A DNA stretch of 40,409 nucleotides, from assembly GCA_947453965.1 (NCBI GenBank), contig CANGIQ010000025.1, forward strand, positions 1 to 40,409. The letters are read 5' to 3'. The DNA is from Comamonadaceae bacterium (GTDB lineage Bacteria > Pseudomonadota > Gammaproteobacteria > Burkholderiales > Burkholderiaceae_C). Positions 1-10,755 of the stretch are shown piece after piece (position 1 is the stretch's first letter; each line of letters opens with the position of its first letter). Made by a program: the position numbers and the translations under genes. The notes beneath the pieces are model-generated. The model did not search any database and was not told where the DNA came from. It worked only from the letters and a program-made list of their open reading frames with translations.

Positions 1-1
1 A

Positions 2-406
2 AGCACCGCTGAACTGGCCCAGCTCGTGGCTGACACGGTCAAAACCCGCGAGCCGGGCAAGGACCCTGCAACGCGCACATTTCAGGCTTTTCGGATTTTC
101 ATCAACGCCGAGCTTGAGGAGTTGCAACAAGCGCTAGACGCATCCTTGCAGGTGCTGCGCGCGGGTGGGCGTTTGGCGGTGATCAGCTTTCATTCCTTGG
201 AAGACCGCATCGTCAAGCAATTCATCACCAAACATTCGCGCGAGGTGTACGACCGTCGTGCGCCGTTTGCTGCACCTCAGGTGATGGACTTCAAAGCCAT
301 CGAGCGCATCAAACCCAGCGCTGAAGAAGTGGCGGGCAATCCACGTTCGCGCAGCGCCATCTTGCGCGTGGCTGAGCGTTTGGTGGTCCAGGAGGCGCAC
401 GCATGA
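2..406 (+). CDS. rsmH: 16S rRNA (cytosine-1402-N4)-methyltransferase, C-terminal part (5' truncated by window edge)
   Basis: The reading frame is open from base 2, so the gene begins upstream of the window; the GTG at 26 is only an internal valine. RsmH (MraW) uses S-adenosylmethionine to methylate N4 of C1402 in the 16S rRNA decoding centre. The visible part has the family's conserved C-terminal blocks: the [19 protein letters not shown] stretch, the INAELEEL segment, and [20 protein letters not shown], followed by a basic NPRSRSA tail. It is the first visible gene of the dcw cluster and overlaps ftsL by four bases (ATGA), which implies translational coupling. mraZ would be expected just outside the window. 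Identity is secure; the start cannot be seen. Confidence 0.96.
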   Translation, partial: STAELAQLVADTVKTREPGKDPATRTFQAFRIFINAELEELQQALDASLQVLRAGGRLAVISFHSLEDRIVKQFITKHSREVYDRRAPFAAPQVMDFKAIERIKPSAEEVAGNPRSRSAILRVAERLVVQEAHA

Positions 407-708
407 GTCGCTTCAGTCTGGTGATGTTCATCGCGGTGTTGCTGAGTGCGCTCTATGTGGTGCGCACGCAATACGAATCGCGCTCGCTCACCACCGAGCT
501 TGATCGCGCGACCAATGAAGCACGTCGCCTGGAAATTGAAAACGACCGTTTGGATGTAGAACGCCGCGCACAGGCCACGCCGGTGCGGGTTGAGAAATTG
601 GCGCGTGAGCAATTGCACATGCGCACCATCACCCCGGCCATCACGGAATACGCGGTTGTGCGCGGTGGTGCTGCGGTGGCGCCTGCTTCTGCGGAGGTGC
701 GCCCATGA
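403..708 (+). CDS. ftsL: Cell division protein FtsL
   Basis: FtsL is a small bitopic inner-membrane protein. It forms the FtsQLB complex of the divisome with FtsB and FtsQ and helps activate FtsWI. The 101-residue product has a very short cytoplasmic tail, one membrane segment at about residues 4-20, then a charged heptad-like helix (about 24-60, including [18 protein letters not shown]) fitting the periplasmic coiled coil. Length and position between rsmH and ftsI are typical. The start overlaps the rsmH stop as ATGA, and its own stop overlaps the ftsI start in the same way. Sequence is poorly conserved in this family, so the call rests on architecture plus context. Confidence 0.93.
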   Translation: MSRFSLVMFIAVLLSALYVVRTQYESRSLTTELDRATNEARRLEIENDRLDVERRAQATPVRVEKLAREQLHMRTITPAITEYAVVRGGAAVAPASAEVRP

Positions 709-2441
709 GCAGCCGCAGCGTGCAATACACCTCCAGCCCTTTGCTGGCGAGCAAGACGCCAATCTGGCGCAGCCAGTTCATTGTGGCGTTCATCGCGCTG
801 GGCTTTTTGGGTTTGGTGGCGCGCGCAGCTTATGTGCAAGTGATCGACAACGCCTTCTTCAAACGCCAAGGCGCGGTGCGTTTCATTCGCACCCTGGACC
901 TACCCGCCAACCGCGGTCGCATCTTGGACCGCAATGGCAACATCTTGGCTTCCAGCGTGCCGGTGCCCAGCATTTGGGCCAGTCCAGAGGACTTAGAACG
1001 CGATCCGGTCAAGCTCAAAGCCTTGGCCAGGTTGCTGGGCATGACGACCGCCGAGTTGGATAAAAAACTGCAAGACGAAGACAAAAACTTTGTCTGGCTC
1101 AAACGTCAAGTCGACGAGTTGGTGGCGAAAGAGATCGATGCTTTGAAGATCAAGGGCATTTACGCTCGCAAAGAATACAAACGCATCTACCCCGAAGGCG
1201 AATCGGTGGCCCATGTGGTGGGCTTTACCAACGTCGAGAACCTGGGCCAAGAAGGCGTGGAGCTGACCTTCAACAAAGAGCTGGGTGGCAAAGCCGGCTC
1301 ACGCCGGGTGATCAAAAACCGCCTAGGCCAAGTGGTGGAAGACATCGGTGAAATGGTGCCGCCCGTGGACGGGCGTGATTTGCAGCTCAGCATCGACAGC
1401 AAGGTGCAGTACTTTGCCTACGAAAAAATCAAAGAGACCGTCATCAACAACAAGGCGGCTGCCGGCAGTGTGGTGGTGTTGGACATCAAGAGTGGCGAAA
1501 TTTTGGCCCTCACCAATTACCCCAGCTATGTGCCGGGCAAACGCGGCAATCTGAGCGGTGCGCAGTTGCGCAACCGGGCCTTGACCGATACCTTTGAGCC
1601 AGGCTCCACCATGAAGCCCTTGGTGATTGGGCTGGCGCTGGAAAAAGGCGTGGTCAAACCCGAGACCATGATCCAAACCGCACCTGGGCGTCTGCAAATG
1701 GGGACTGCCACCATCACCGACGCACACCCGCATGGGCTGCTGAGTGTGAACGAGGTGATTCAAAAATCCAGCAACGTCGGCACGGTCAAGATCGCCATGC
1801 AAATGGAACCCCACGACATGTGGGAAGTGTTCACCCAGGTTGGCCTGGGGCAAAAGCCGCAAGTGCCTTTCCCAGGCGCAGTGGCTGGCAAGGTGCGGGC
1901 TTACAAAACATGGCGTCCGATCGAGCAAGCCACCATGAGCTATGGCTATGGCTTGTCGACCAGCTTGTTTCAATTGGCCCAGGCCTACAGCGTGTTTGCG
2001 CGTGACGGCGAGTTGGTGCCCATGAGTCTGATCAAGACGCAAAACAGTGTCAGCGGTGCCCGCGTGTTTTCGGTGCAAAACGCTGCGGCCGTGCGTCACA
2101 TGTTGCACATGGTGGCCAGCCCAGGCGGCACGGCCATGAAGGCCCAGACCATGGGTTACTCGGTCGGCGGCAAAACAGGGACCGCACACAAGGTGGAAGG
2201 CAAGGGCTACGCCGGTAAAAAATACCGCGGCTTCTTTGTTGGCATCGCACCCATTGACAACCCGCGCATCGTGGTGGCGGTGATGGTCGATGAACCGACC
2301 AATGGCTTGTATTTCGGCGGCGATGTGGCCGCGCCCGTGTTCAGCCAAACCGTGCAGCAAACCTTGCGCATGATGGGCGTGCAACCCGACATGGCGGTCA
2401 AACCTCAAGTTATCAGCAAGGCTGAGAAGGAGGAGTTTTGA
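705..2441 (+). CDS. ftsI: Septal peptidoglycan transpeptidase FtsI (PBP3)
   Basis: Class B penicillin-binding protein that cross-links septal peptidoglycan in the periplasm together with the glycosyltransferase FtsW. The 578-residue product has an N-terminal membrane anchor (about 24-40), a PBP-dimer domain (about 60-210, with the ANRGRILDRNG block) and a transpeptidase domain. The three penicilloyl-transferase motifs are visible: STMK with nucleophile S301, SSN at about 355-357, and KTGT at 490-493. It overlaps ftsL by four bases, and its stop shares one base with the murE start (TGATG). Nothing is missing or unusual. Confidence 0.97.
   Translation: MSSRSVQYTSSPLLASKTPIWRSQFIVAFIALGFLGLVARAAYVQVIDNAFFKRQGAVRFIRTLDLPANRGRILDRNGNILASSVPVPSIWASPEDLERDPVKLKALARLLGMTTAELDKKLQDEDKNFVWLKRQVDELVAKEIDALKIKGIYARKEYKRIYPEGESVAHVVGFTNVENLGQEGVELTFNKELGGKAGSRRVIKNRLGQVVEDIGEMVPPVDGRDLQLSIDSKVQYFAYEKIKETVINNKAAAGSVVVLDIKSGEILALTNYPSYVPGKRGNLSGAQLRNRALTDTFEPGSTMKPLVIGLALEKGVVKPETMIQTAPGRLQMGTATITDAHPHGLLSVNEVIQKSSNVGTVKIAMQMEPHDMWEVFTQVGLGQKPQVPFPGAVAGKVRAYKTWRPIEQATMSYGYGLSTSLFQLAQAYSVFARDGELVPMSLIKTQNSVSGARVFSVQNAAAVRHMLHMVASPGGTAMKAQTMGYSVGGKTGTAHKVEGKGYAGKKYRGFFVGIAPIDNPRIVVAVMVDEPTNGLYFGGDVAAPVFSQTVQQTLRMMGVQPDMAVKPQVISKAEKEEF
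2427..2435 (+). promoter_or_regulatory. Shine-Dalgarno site that decides the murE start
   Basis: AAGGAGGAG lies inside the end of ftsI, five bases before ATG 2441. A TTG one codon upstream (2438) is also in frame, but its spacing to this site would be too short, so ATG 2441 is taken as the start. Confidence 0.75.
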
Positions 2442-3940
2442 TGCGCCGTTTGCACAGTCCTCAAGAAGCCGCGCAGTGGTTGCGCACCCAGGTGCATGGC
2501 AGCTTGCACACTGACAGCCGCCGTGTGCGTGCGGGGGATGGTTTCATTGCCTGGCCCGGTGGTGTGAGCGATGGCCGTCAATTTGTCGCTGGGGCTCTGA
2601 CGCAAGGTGCGGCTGCTTGCTTGGTCGAACAAGATGGCGCAGAGGCTTTTGATTGGTCTTCTCAGTCAGACGCCGTGGCCAGCTACGACGGCCTCAAAGC
2701 GGCCAGCGGTCCGATTGCGGCAGCGTATTACGAACAACCCAGCCATGCGCTGGATGTGGTGGCCATCACCGGCACCAATGGCAAAACCTCTTCGTCTTGG
2801 TGGTTGGCGCATGCGCTGGGCCGTTTGGGTCAACGCTGTGCCGTGGTGGGCACTTTGGGCGTGGGCGAAGTTGATCAACTCGAAGTCACAGGCATGACCA
2901 CGCCCGACCCGGTGCTGTTGCAAGCCCGCTTGCGTGCCATGGTCGACAGCGGTGTGCACGCGTGTGCCATCGAAGCTTCGTCCATTGGTTTGGCCGAGCA
3001 CCGCTTGGACGGTACCCAGGTGCGCGTGGCTGCCTTCACCAATTTCACCCAAGACCATTTGGATTACCACGGCGACATGGCCAGCTACTGGCAAGCCAAA
3101 GCCGCTTTGTTTGATTGGCCGGGTTTGAAAGCCGCCGTCATCCATGTGGACGACACACACGGCGCTGCGCTGGCTGGCCAACTCAAAGCACGTGGTGATG
3201 TGGCTGTGTGGACGGTGTCGTGTCAGTCTGAGGCGGCAATGCCCTGCCATGTGCAAGCCCAACACATCACACACACGCCGCATGGTTTGCGCTTTGAGGT
3301 GGTGGAAGGCGCTGAGCGCCATCACCTGGATACCCACCTGGTAGGCCACTACAACGTCAGCAATGTGCTGGGTGTCATCGCCTGCTTGCGTGCCTTGGGT
3401 CATAGCTTAGGCGATGCGGTGCACGCCTGTGCGGCACTGCCCGCCGTGCCGGGCCGCATGGAGGTGGTGGACGGTGCTGTCGATGCCCCGCTGGTTGTGG
3501 TGGACTATGCTCACACCCCCGACGCCGTGACCCATGCCGTGCAAGCCCTGCTGCCTTTGGCGCAGTCGCGCGGTGGTGCGATCACGTGTGTGTTGGGTTG
3601 TGGTGGCGACCGCGATGCGAGCAAGCGCCCCTTGATGGCAGCGGCTGCAGAGCGCCACGCCCAGCATGTGGTGCTGACCAGCGACAACCCACGCAGCGAA
3701 GATCCGCAACACATCTTGCAACACATGCTGGCGGGTTTGGCCTTGCCAAACGCAGCGCAGGTGATCGTCGATCGCGCCCAAGCCATTGCACATGCGGTAG
3801 CGCAGGCCAGCAGCCAAGACGTGGTGCTAATTGCTGGCAAAGGTCACGAGGACTACCAAGAGATCGCAGGCGTCAAACATCTGTTCAGCGATGTGGCACA
3901 AGCGCGTCAGGCCTTGCAACAGCGGAGGGCGCATGTCTGA
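2441..3940 (+). CDS. murE: UDP-MurNAc-L-Ala-D-Glu:meso-diaminopimelate ligase MurE
   Basis: Cytoplasmic ATP-dependent ligase adding the third stem-peptide residue. The 499-residue product has an N-terminal UDP-binding domain (HTDSRRV near residue 23), the P-loop GTNGKT at 111-116, the central-domain TNFTQDHLDYHG block and the C-terminal ligase domain. The motif D415-N-P-R418 is the signature that in this family recognises meso-diaminopimelate rather than lysine, so the wall should be DAP-type. The start is fixed by a strong Shine-Dalgarno site. Its 3' end overlaps the murF start by eight bases. Segment 65-90 is slightly extended relative to textbook MurE but nothing is disrupted. Confidence 0.97.
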   Translation: MRRLHSPQEAAQWLRTQVHGSLHTDSRRVRAGDGFIAWPGGVSDGRQFVAGALTQGAAACLVEQDGAEAFDWSSQSDAVASYDGLKAASGPIAAAYYEQPSHALDVVAITGTNGKTSSSWWLAHALGRLGQRCAVVGTLGVGEVDQLEVTGMTTPDPVLLQARLRAMVDSGVHACAIEASSIGLAEHRLDGTQVRVAAFTNFTQDHLDYHGDMASYWQAKAALFDWPGLKAAVIHVDDTHGAALAGQLKARGDVAVWTVSCQSEAAMPCHVQAQHITHTPHGLRFEVVEGAERHHLDTHLVGHYNVSNVLGVIACLRALGHSLGDAVHACAALPAVPGRMEVVDGAVDAPLVVVDYAHTPDAVTHAVQALLPLAQSRGGAITCVLGCGGDRDASKRPLMAAAAERHAQHVVLTSDNPRSEDPQHILQHMLAGLALPNAAQVIVDRAQAIAHAVAQASSQDVVLIAGKGHEDYQEIAGVKHLFSDVAQARQALQQRRAHV

Positions 3941-5348
3941 CATGAACCTCTCTTTGCAACACATGCAAACCTGGCTACCAGGTGCCCGTTTGTGCGGCGA
4001 CGCACAGACACGCATTCAACGTGTGCACACCGACAGCCGCAGCGTGCAGCCTGGCGATCTATTTGTGGCTTTGCAAGGCGAACGCTTTGATGCGCACGAC
4101 TTTTTGCCCCAGGTGGCACAAGCCGGTGCAACCGCTGCGCTGGCGCAGCATGGCTTAGACGCGGCCCATTTGGCAGGTTTGGAAGTGGCTGACACACGGT
4201 TAGCCTTGGGTCAGCTAGCCCAAGGCTGGCGCGCACAGTTCAGCTTGCCGGTGATTGCCGTGACCGGCAGCAACGGCAAAACCACCGTGACGCAAATGAT
4301 TGCCAGCATCTTGCGTGGGGGTTTCGGAGACGATGCCTTGGCCACCCAAGGCAATTTGAACAACGACATTGGTGTGCCACAAACACTGTTGCGTTTGCGT
4401 GCCCATCACCGCAGTGCGGTGGTGGAGTTGGGCATGAACCATCCGGGCGAAATTGCAGGTTTGGCTGCCATGACCCAAGCCAGCGTGGCCTTGGTCAACA
4501 ACGCCCAGCGCGAGCATCAAGAGTTCATGGCCACGGTCGAAGCGGTGGCGCAAGAAAACGGCGAAGCCATCCGCGCCTTGCCCGCCCACGGCGTGGCTGT
4601 GTTTCCGGCCGATGATGCGTACACACCGCTGTGGCAAGACTTGGCAGGCCAGCGCGCTTGCATGCGATTTTCCTTGCACGCCGATTCGCAAGCCGAAGTG
4701 CGTTTGATGCAAGCGACCTGGCACAACGACCACTGGGCAGTGCAAGCGCACACGCCTGCGGGTGTGCTGAATACACGCTTGCACATTGCTGGACGTCACA
4801 ACGTGGGCAACGCTTTGGCCGCTGCTGCGTGTGCTTTGGCAGCCGGTGTGTCCCTGCCGGTGATTGCACAAGGCTTGGCGCGTTTCGAACCCGTCAAAGG
4901 CCGTTCGCGTGCGTTTGGCGTGCAGTGCCAAGGCCATGCTGTCACGGTGGTGGACGACACCTACAACGCCAATCCCGATTCTGTGCGCGCCGCGATTGAT
5001 GTGTTGGCTGAATTGCCTGCGCCCCGTTTGCTCGTCTTGGGCGACATGGGCGAGGTCGGTTCGCAAGGTCCCGAGTTTCACCGCGAAGTCGGCTTGCATG
5101 CACACGCCATGGGCATTGACCACGTGTTGTGCCTGGGCGATTTGGCCGTGCACACCGCAACGGCTTGCGGTGCTGCGGCCCAGCATTTTTCAAACATTGA
5201 GCCTTTACAGACCACGGTCCAGCAGCTCTTGCCTCGTTTGGGCAGTGTGCTGGTCAAGGGTTCACGTTTCATGAAGATGGAGCGCGTGATCGACACGATC
5301 AACGGCTGCCATGACCACCCCACAAAGGAATCCACGCCATGCTGTTGA
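3933..5348 (+). CDS. murF: UDP-MurNAc-tripeptide:D-alanyl-D-alanine ligase MurF
   Basis: Adds the D-Ala-D-Ala dipeptide (made by Ddl) to the UDP-MurNAc-tripeptide in the cytoplasm. The frame is open further upstream, but ATG 3933 is chosen because GGAGGG (3924-3929) precedes it and the protein then begins at the usual distance from the [16 protein letters not shown] domain-1 motif; this gives 471 residues. The P-loop is GSNGKTT at 112-118, followed by the [11 protein letters not shown] and [10 protein letters not shown] blocks and, in the C-terminal domain, [10 protein letters not shown]. The stop lies 10 bases inside mraY. Confidence 0.97.
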   Translation: MSDMNLSLQHMQTWLPGARLCGDAQTRIQRVHTDSRSVQPGDLFVALQGERFDAHDFLPQVAQAGATAALAQHGLDAAHLAGLEVADTRLALGQLAQGWRAQFSLPVIAVTGSNGKTTVTQMIASILRGGFGDDALATQGNLNNDIGVPQTLLRLRAHHRSAVVELGMNHPGEIAGLAAMTQASVALVNNAQREHQEFMATVEAVAQENGEAIRALPAHGVAVFPADDAYTPLWQDLAGQRACMRFSLHADSQAEVRLMQATWHNDHWAVQAHTPAGVLNTRLHIAGRHNVGNALAAAACALAAGVSLPVIAQGLARFEPVKGRSRAFGVQCQGHAVTVVDDTYNANPDSVRAAIDVLAELPAPRLLVLGDMGEVGSQGPEFHREVGLHAHAMGIDHVLCLGDLAVHTATACGAAAQHFSNIEPLQTTVQQLLPRLGSVLVKGSRFMKMERVIDTINGCHDHPTKESTPCC

Positions 5349-6517
5349 TCTTGGCCCAATGGCTACAAACCCTGTCGCCTGAATTCGGTTTCTTCCGCGT
5401 CTTTCAGTACATCACCTTCCGCGCTGTGATGGCGGCGGTGACGGCTTTGTTGATTGGCTTGATTGCCGGGCCTGCCGTGATTCGCCGCTTGGCCGCTTTG
5501 AAGATTGGTCAGCCCATCCGCGAATACGCCATGCAAAGCCATTTGGCCAAGAGCGGCACGCCGACCATGGGCGGTGTGTTGATCTTGATCGGCATCGCTG
5601 TGTCCACCTTGCTGTGGGCCGACTTGTCGAACCGCTTTGTGTGGATTGTGATGATCGTCACCTTTGGCTTCGGTGCGATTGGTTGGGTGGATGACTGGCG
5701 CAAAGTGGTCAACAAAGACCCCGAAGGCATGCCTTCGCGTGAAAAGTATTTCTGGCAATCGGTGATCGGTTTGTTGGCTGCGCTGTACTTGGTGTTCAGC
5801 ATTTCCGAGAGCAGCAACTTGCGCGTGCTGGAGTTGTTCTATTCATGGGTGAAATCGGGCTTTGATGTGAACTTGCCGCCCAAAGCAGGTTTGCTCTTGC
5901 CGTTCATCAAAGAAGTCAGCTACCCACTGGGTGTGTTTGGCTTTGTCATCATGACCTACTTGGTCATCGTGGGTTCCAGCAACGCGGTGAACTTGACCGA
6001 CGGTTTGGATGGCTTGGCCATCATGCCGGTGGTGATGGTGGGCTCTGCCTTGGGCGTGTTTGCCTACGTGACCGGAAGCTCGGTGTATTCCAAATACCTG
6101 TTGTTCCCCTACATCCCGGGCTCGGGTGAGTTGATGATTTTTTGTGCCGCCATGGCGGGTGCGGGCTTGGCCTTTTTGTGGTTCAACACCCATCCGGCCC
6201 AAGTGTTCATGGGCGACGTGGGCGCCTTGGCTTTGGGGGGCGCCTTGGGCACCATCGCCGTCATCGTGCGGCAAGAAATTGTGTTGGCCATCATGGGCGG
6301 CATCTTCGTGGTTGAAGCCCTGTCGGTCATGGTGCAGGTGAGTTACTTCAAGTACACCAAAAAGAAATTCGGCGAAGGTCGACGCGTTTTGAAAATGGCA
6401 CCGCTGCACCACCACTTCGAAAAAAGTGGTTGGAAAGAAACGCAGGTGGTGGTGCGCTTTTGGATCATCACCATGCTGCTGTGCTTGGTGGGTTTGTCCA
6501 CTTTGAAGTTGAGATAA
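5339..6517 (+). CDS. mraY: Phospho-MurNAc-pentapeptide transferase MraY
   Basis: Integral membrane enzyme that transfers phospho-MurNAc-pentapeptide to undecaprenyl phosphate, forming lipid I. The 392-residue product shows about ten hydrophobic segments and the family blocks: the GTPTMGG loop, [18 protein letters not shown], the [12 protein letters not shown] segment with the catalytic aspartate, and [13 protein letters not shown] near the end. The start overlaps the last ten bases of murF, with AAAGGA about ten bases upstream of the ATG. It is a little longer than the 360-residue E. coli enzyme because of the loop around residues 150-190. Confidence 0.98.
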   Translation: MLLILAQWLQTLSPEFGFFRVFQYITFRAVMAAVTALLIGLIAGPAVIRRLAALKIGQPIREYAMQSHLAKSGTPTMGGVLILIGIAVSTLLWADLSNRFVWIVMIVTFGFGAIGWVDDWRKVVNKDPEGMPSREKYFWQSVIGLLAALYLVFSISESSNLRVLELFYSWVKSGFDVNLPPKAGLLLPFIKEVSYPLGVFGFVIMTYLVIVGSSNAVNLTDGLDGLAIMPVVMVGSALGVFAYVTGSSVYSKYLLFPYIPGSGELMIFCAAMAGAGLAFLWFNTHPAQVFMGDVGALALGGALGTIAVIVRQEIVLAIMGGIFVVEALSVMVQVSYFKYTKKKFGEGRRVLKMAPLHHHFEKSGWKETQVVVRFWIITMLLCLVGLSTLKLR

Positions 6518-6524
6518 GACGACG

Positions 6525-8378
6525 ATGCTGCAGTTGCAAAACCAATCCGTACTGATTCTGGGCCTGGGTGACTCCGGCCTAGCGATGGCGCGTTGGTGCG
6601 TGCGTTGCGGTGCGCAGGTGAGCGTGGTCGACACGCGTGAGGCGCCGCCTCAGTTGGCGGTGTTGCGTGCGGAGTTGCCGCAGGTGCATTTCATCCACAG
6701 CACATTTGATGCAGCCTTGGTCGAAGGCCAAAACGTGCGTGCTGTGTTCAAGAGCCCAGGCCTGAGCCCTGAGTCGGTCGCACCAGCATGGAACGCCGCC
6801 ATGGCCGCAGGTCTGTGGGTGGGCACTGAACTCACCTTGTTTGCCCAGGCGCTGAGCGACTTGCAAACCAGCATGGCCTATCACCCCAAGGTGTTGGCCA
6901 TCACCGGCACCAATGGCAAAACCACCGTGACCTCGCTGACTGGGCAGTTGTTGAGCCGTGCCGGCCAACGCGTGGCCGTGGCCGGCAACATTGGCCCAAC
7001 CTTGCTCGACACCTTGGCGCAAGCCTTGGACGCAGCCGCCGAACAACAAGCGGTGGCAGATCAAGCAGCGGCTGAACAAGCCGCGCAAGACGCTGAACAG
7101 CAAGCCGCACAAGAAGCCATCGACGCGCAAGCTGCTGCTGCACAAGCCGCCGCAGCCGCTGTGGCGGCTGAAGAAGCCCAGCATGCCGAAGAGGCGTTGC
7201 AAGCGCAAACATCTGATGCGCAAGAGGACGACAGCAGCCAAATGTCTTTGGATGGCAGTGAGGCCGATGAAAACGCGAGTGCCAGCCCTGCCGCAGACGA
7301 CACACCGTTTGAGGTCGACTTGCCTGCGTTGGTGCCACCGCCACCCCCACCGCCCGAGCACCCCTATTTGCCTCAGGTCTGGGTGTTGGAGTTGTCGAGC
7401 TTTCAATTGGAGGGCGTGGACAACTTCGAGCCCACGGCGGCCACCGTGCTCAACCTCACCCAAGATCATTTGGACTGGCACGGCAGCATGGCCCACTATG
7501 GCGCGGCCAAAGCCCGCATCTTTGGTCAACATGGTTTGATGGTGCTCAACCGCGAAGACGCGGGCGTCATGGCCATGCTGCCCGAGCCTGTACGCGTCAA
7601 ATTGCAAAAACCCCAGGTGCGGGCGCATGTGACTTTTGGTGGTGATTTGCCGCAACGCCCTGGTGACTACGGCATTGAGTTCGTCAATGGCATGACCTGG
7701 TTGGTACGTGCCTTAGAGGCGGACGAGACCCGCAAACGGCGCAAAGACGACGAAGAAGAAATTCACATCCAGCGCTTCATGCCCGCTGATGCCTTGCGCA
7801 TCCGTGGCCGCCACAACGCGCTCAATGCGCTGGCTGCCTTGGCCTTGGCCACCAGTGCAGGGGCCAGTTTGGCGCCCATGCTCTATGGTTTGCGCGAATA
7901 CCGTGGCGAGCCGCACCGCGTGGAACCAGTGACGGTGCTGGACGGGGTGGAATATTTTGACGACAGCAAAGGCACCAATGTCGGCGCCACAGTCGCCGCC
8001 TTGCAAGGCCTGGGCATCGAGCGTCGCTTGGTGGTGATTTTGGGTGGTGACGGCAAGGGCCAAGACTTTTCGCCTTTGGTGGAGCCCGTCACACGCTACG
8101 CACGCGCTGTGGTGTTGATCGGCCGTGATGCACCCGCCTTGCGCGAGGTGTTGCAACACAGCGGTGTGGCCTTGCATGACGCCCCCAACTTGGAAGACGC
8201 GGTGCAGCAATGCCAGCGCTTGGCCCATGCCGGAGACGCCGTGTTGTTGTCGCCCGCATGTGCCAGCATGGACATGTTCCGCAACTACGGCCACCGCGCC
8301 GAGGTGTTTGTACAGGCAGTGCAAGCCTTGGTGGAAAACGCAGGCCAGGTGTTTGACGGTCCAGGAGGTGCGGCATGA
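6525..8378 (+). CDS. murD: UDP-MurNAc-L-Ala:D-glutamate ligase MurD with a large Ala/Gln-rich insertion
   Basis: Second Mur ligase, adding D-Glu to UDP-MurNAc-L-Ala in the cytoplasm. At 617 residues it is far longer than the 438 residues of E. coli MurD. The normal parts are present: an N-terminal Rossmann-like domain with [13 protein letters not shown]-loop GTNGKTT (128-134), AVAGNIG (151-157), ELSSFQLE (289-296), the TQDHLDWHG block, [11 protein letters not shown], and [15 protein letters not shown] in the ligase domain. Between AGNIG and LELSSFQLE sits about 117 extra residues (about 166-282): an Ala/Gln/Glu helix-like stretch, an acidic Ser/Asp/Glu stretch, then seven consecutive prolines (271-277). 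All catalytic blocks are intact and in one frame, so the gene should be functional. It overlaps ftsW by ATGA. Confidence 0.96.
   Translation: MLQLQNQSVLILGLGDSGLAMARWCVRCGAQVSVVDTREAPPQLAVLRAELPQVHFIHSTFDAALVEGQNVRAVFKSPGLSPESVAPAWNAAMAAGLWVGTELTLFAQALSDLQTSMAYHPKVLAITGTNGKTTVTSLTGQLLSRAGQRVAVAGNIGPTLLDTLAQALDAAAEQQAVADQAAAEQAAQDAEQQAAQEAIDAQAAAAQAAAAAVAAEEAQHAEEALQAQTSDAQEDDSSQMSLDGSEADENASASPAADDTPFEVDLPALVPPPPPPPEHPYLPQVWVLELSSFQLEGVDNFEPTAATVLNLTQDHLDWHGSMAHYGAAKARIFGQHGLMVLNREDAGVMAMLPEPVRVKLQKPQVRAHVTFGGDLPQRPGDYGIEFVNGMTWLVRALEADETRKRRKDDEEEIHIQRFMPADALRIRGRHNALNALAALALATSAGASLAPMLYGLREYRGEPHRVEPVTVLDGVEYFDDSKGTNVGATVAALQGLGIERRLVVILGGDGKGQDFSPLVEPVTRYARAVVLIGRDAPALREVLQHSGVALHDAPNLEDAVQQCQRLAHAGDAVLLSPACASMDMFRNYGHRAEVFVQAVQALVENAGQVFDGPGGAA
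7020..7370 (+). other. Low-complexity insertion inside the MurD central ATPase domain
   Basis: This segment encodes about residues 166-282 of MurD, replacing the short loop that in E. coli MurD joins the GNIG helix to the strand leading into LELSSFQLE. It has three parts: an Ala/Gln/Glu-rich helix or coiled coil (about 166-228), an acidic disordered-looking stretch (about 231-262) and a proline run (271-277) that would be expected to need elongation factor P. Reading frame and base composition continue smoothly, so it is a protein insertion and not a mobile element. Confidence 0.85.
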
Positions 8379-9670
8379 GCACGCTGACCGCAGCAGCCCC
8401 CAACAGCCTGATGGCGCGCCTCAAGCAGCGCATGAACGGTTGGTTCGGTGAGCCGCCCGAGGCTGGCATTGACGCCTTGCCGGTGCGTGTGCACGGCACC
8501 GAGTTCACCCGCACAGCGGCCTCGCCCGTGCATGTCAAAGGCTTTGATCAGCCCTTGGTCTGGGTCACCTTTGCCTTGTTGATGATCGGCTTGGTCATGG
8601 TGTATTCGGCATCGATTGCCATCCCCGACAACCCACGCATGGGTGCGGGTTACACCCAAACCCATTTCCTGATTCGCCACACCATTTCGTTGTTCGTGGC
8701 GTTTGTGGCAGCCTTGTTGGCTTTCCAAGTGCCCCTCAACACCTGGGAGCGCGTGGCGCCCTGGGTGTTTGTAGCGTCCATCGTGTGTTTGATCGCGGTG
8801 CTTGTGCCGTTCATTGGCAAGTCGGTCAACGGTGCGCGCCGTTGGATCAGCCTGGGTTTCATGAACTTTCAGCCCTCTGAGTTGGCCAAGTGGGGCGTGC
8901 TGCTGTATGCCGCCAACTACATGGTGCGCAAGATGGAAGTGAAAGAAAAATTCTTTGCCGCGGTTACACCGATGGGCGTGGCGGTCAGCGTGGTCGGTTT
9001 GCTGCTGCTGTCGGAACCCGATATGGGCGCCTTCATGGTGATCGCTGTGATCGCCATGGGCATTTTGTTCTTGGGTGGCGTCAACGCCCGCATGTTCTTC
9101 TTGATCGCGGCCGCACTGATTGGCGTGTTCGGTTTGATCATCGCCTCGTCGCCTTGGCGCCGTGAACGCATCTTTGCGTATCTGGATCCCTGGAGCATGG
9201 AGCATGCCTTGGGCAAGGGCTATCAGCTCTCGCACTCTTTGATTGCAATTGGCCGGGGTGAAATTTTTGGTGTCGGCTTGGGCGGCAGTGTGGAAAAACT
9301 CCACTGGTTGCCCGAAGCCCACACCGACTTCTTGCTGGCCGTGATCGGCGAAGAGTTTGGCTTTGTGGGCGTGGTCATCATCATTGGTTTGTTCATGTGG
9401 TTGACCCGCCGCATCATGTACATCGGCCGTCAAGCCATTGCCATGGACCGCGTGTTTGCGGGCCTGGTCGCCCAAGGCGTCGGTATTTGGATGGGCTTTC
9501 AGTCCTTCATCAACATGGGCGTGAACTTGGGCGCCTTACCCACCAAAGGCCTGACCTTGCCGCTGATGAGCTATGGCGGCTCTGCCATTTTGCTCAACCT
9601 CATCGCCATCGCCGTGGTGCTGCGCGTGGATTATGAAAACCGGGTGCTCATGCATGGGGGACGGCTATGA
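8375..9670 (+). CDS. ftsW: Septal peptidoglycan glycosyltransferase FtsW (SEDS family)
   Basis: Polytopic SEDS protein that polymerises glycan strands from lipid II at the septum in partnership with FtsI. The 431-residue product has an N-terminal cytoplasmic extension of about 55 residues and then about ten membrane segments. Family blocks include [17 protein letters not shown], the [10 protein letters not shown] loop, [35 protein letters not shown] and [10 protein letters not shown]. It is distinguished from the second SEDS protein here (RodA, 25.1 kb) by its place in dcw between murD and murG. Both ends use four-base ATGA overlaps. Confidence 0.97.
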   Translation: MSTLTAAAPNSLMARLKQRMNGWFGEPPEAGIDALPVRVHGTEFTRTAASPVHVKGFDQPLVWVTFALLMIGLVMVYSASIAIPDNPRMGAGYTQTHFLIRHTISLFVAFVAALLAFQVPLNTWERVAPWVFVASIVCLIAVLVPFIGKSVNGARRWISLGFMNFQPSELAKWGVLLYAANYMVRKMEVKEKFFAAVTPMGVAVSVVGLLLLSEPDMGAFMVIAVIAMGILFLGGVNARMFFLIAAALIGVFGLIIASSPWRRERIFAYLDPWSMEHALGKGYQLSHSLIAIGRGEIFGVGLGGSVEKLHWLPEAHTDFLLAVIGEEFGFVGVVIIIGLFMWLTRRIMYIGRQAIAMDRVFAGLVAQGVGIWMGFQSFINMGVNLGALPTKGLTLPLMSYGGSAILLNLIAIAVVLRVDYENRVLMHGGRL

Positions 9671-10755
9671 CGCTGAAGCCCCACACCGCACTCATCATGG
9701 CCGGTGGCACAGGCGGCCACATCTTCCCTGGCTTGGCTGTGGCCGAGCAACTGCGTGCTCAAGGCTGGAACGTCCATTGGCTGGGCGCGCCTGCACCGAG
9801 CATGGAAAGCCAACTCGTGCCCCCTCGTGGTTTTACCTACGAAACGGTTCAGTTTGGTGGCGTGCGTGGCAAAGGCCTGAAAACCTTGGCGCTGCTGCCT
9901 TTGAAGTTGTTGCGCGCCTTCTGGCAAAGCCTGTGCGTGATGCGTCGCATCAAACCCGATGTGGTGGTGGGGCTGGGTGGCTACATCACCTTCCCGGCGG
10001 GTCTGATGGCGGTGTTGTGTGGCAAGCCCTTGGTCTTGCACGAACAAAACTCAGTGGCGGGCATGGCCAACCAAGTCTTGGCCGGTGTAGCCAAGCGTGT
10101 GTTCAGCGCCTTCCCCAATGTCTTGCCTAAAGCCCAGTGGGTCGGCAACCCCATGCGCGATGGTTTTGTGCAGCAGCCCAGCCCTGCTGAGCGGTTTGCT
10201 GATCGTTCCGGTCCTTTGCGTGTTTTGGTGGTCGGCGGCAGCTTGGGTGCCCAGGCGTTGAACACCTTGGTGCCACAAGCCTTGGCCCTGATTCCACACG
10301 ACCAACGTCCGCACGTCATCCACCAAAGTGGCGCCAAACAAATTGATGCGTTGCGCGATGCGTATGCCCAAGCAGGTGTACACGCTGAGCTCACGCCTTT
10401 CATTGACGACACCGCCCAAGCGTTTGCCGATGCAGATCTGGTGATTGCCCGTGCCGGTGCCAGCACCGTCACCGAATTGGCAGCCGTGGGCGTGGCCGCG
10501 ATTTATGTGCCATTTCCCCACGCGGTCGACGACCACCAAACCACCAACGCCCGCTTCTTGGTAGATGCCGGTGGTGGCTGGTTGATTCCACAAGCTGATT
10601 TGAAAGCCCAAGACCTGGCGGACCGACTTCAATTTATGACCCGACGCACCTTGCAAACCTGTGCTGAAAAAGCCCACGCCATGAGACAAATTGACGCCAC
10701 CCACACCGTGGTGACTGCTTGCACCCAATTGGCAAGCCGGGGAGATCGCGCATGA
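9667..10755 (+). CDS. murG: UDP-GlcNAc:lipid I N-acetylglucosaminyltransferase MurG
   Basis: Peripheral inner-membrane GT-B glycosyltransferase (family GT28) that converts lipid I to lipid II. The 362-residue product has the N-terminal [17 protein letters not shown] loop, the [13 protein letters not shown] and [11 protein letters not shown] blocks, the [12 protein letters not shown] loop and the C-terminal donor-binding [15 protein letters not shown] plus [14 protein letters not shown]. Start and stop both overlap the neighbouring genes by four bases. No anomalies. Confidence 0.98.
   Translation: MTLKPHTALIMAGGTGGHIFPGLAVAEQLRAQGWNVHWLGAPAPSMESQLVPPRGFTYETVQFGGVRGKGLKTLALLPLKLLRAFWQSLCVMRRIKPDVVVGLGGYITFPAGLMAVLCGKPLVLHEQNSVAGMANQVLAGVAKRVFSAFPNVLPKAQWVGNPMRDGFVQQPSPAERFADRSGPLRVLVVGGSLGAQALNTLVPQALALIPHDQRPHVIHQSGAKQIDALRDAYAQAGVHAELTPFIDDTAQAFADADLVIARAGASTVTELAAVGVAAIYVPFPHAVDDHQTTNARFLVDAGGGWLIPQADLKAQDLADRLQFMTRRTLQTCAEKAHAMRQIDATHTVVTACTQLASRGDRA

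Noticed and set aside
1323..2408. Minus-strand frame of 361 codons opposite ftsI
   Set aside because: His/Gly-rich shadow of the real gene without any motif; the same applies to similar long frames opposite murF (4215-5186), murD (6579-7655) and ftsW (8285-9475).
6901..7400. Frameshift or gene fusion as the explanation for the long MurD
   Set aside because: The frame is continuous, both flanking Mur-ligase blocks are in order and intact, and the extra part resembles no separate domain; an in-frame insertion explains it better.
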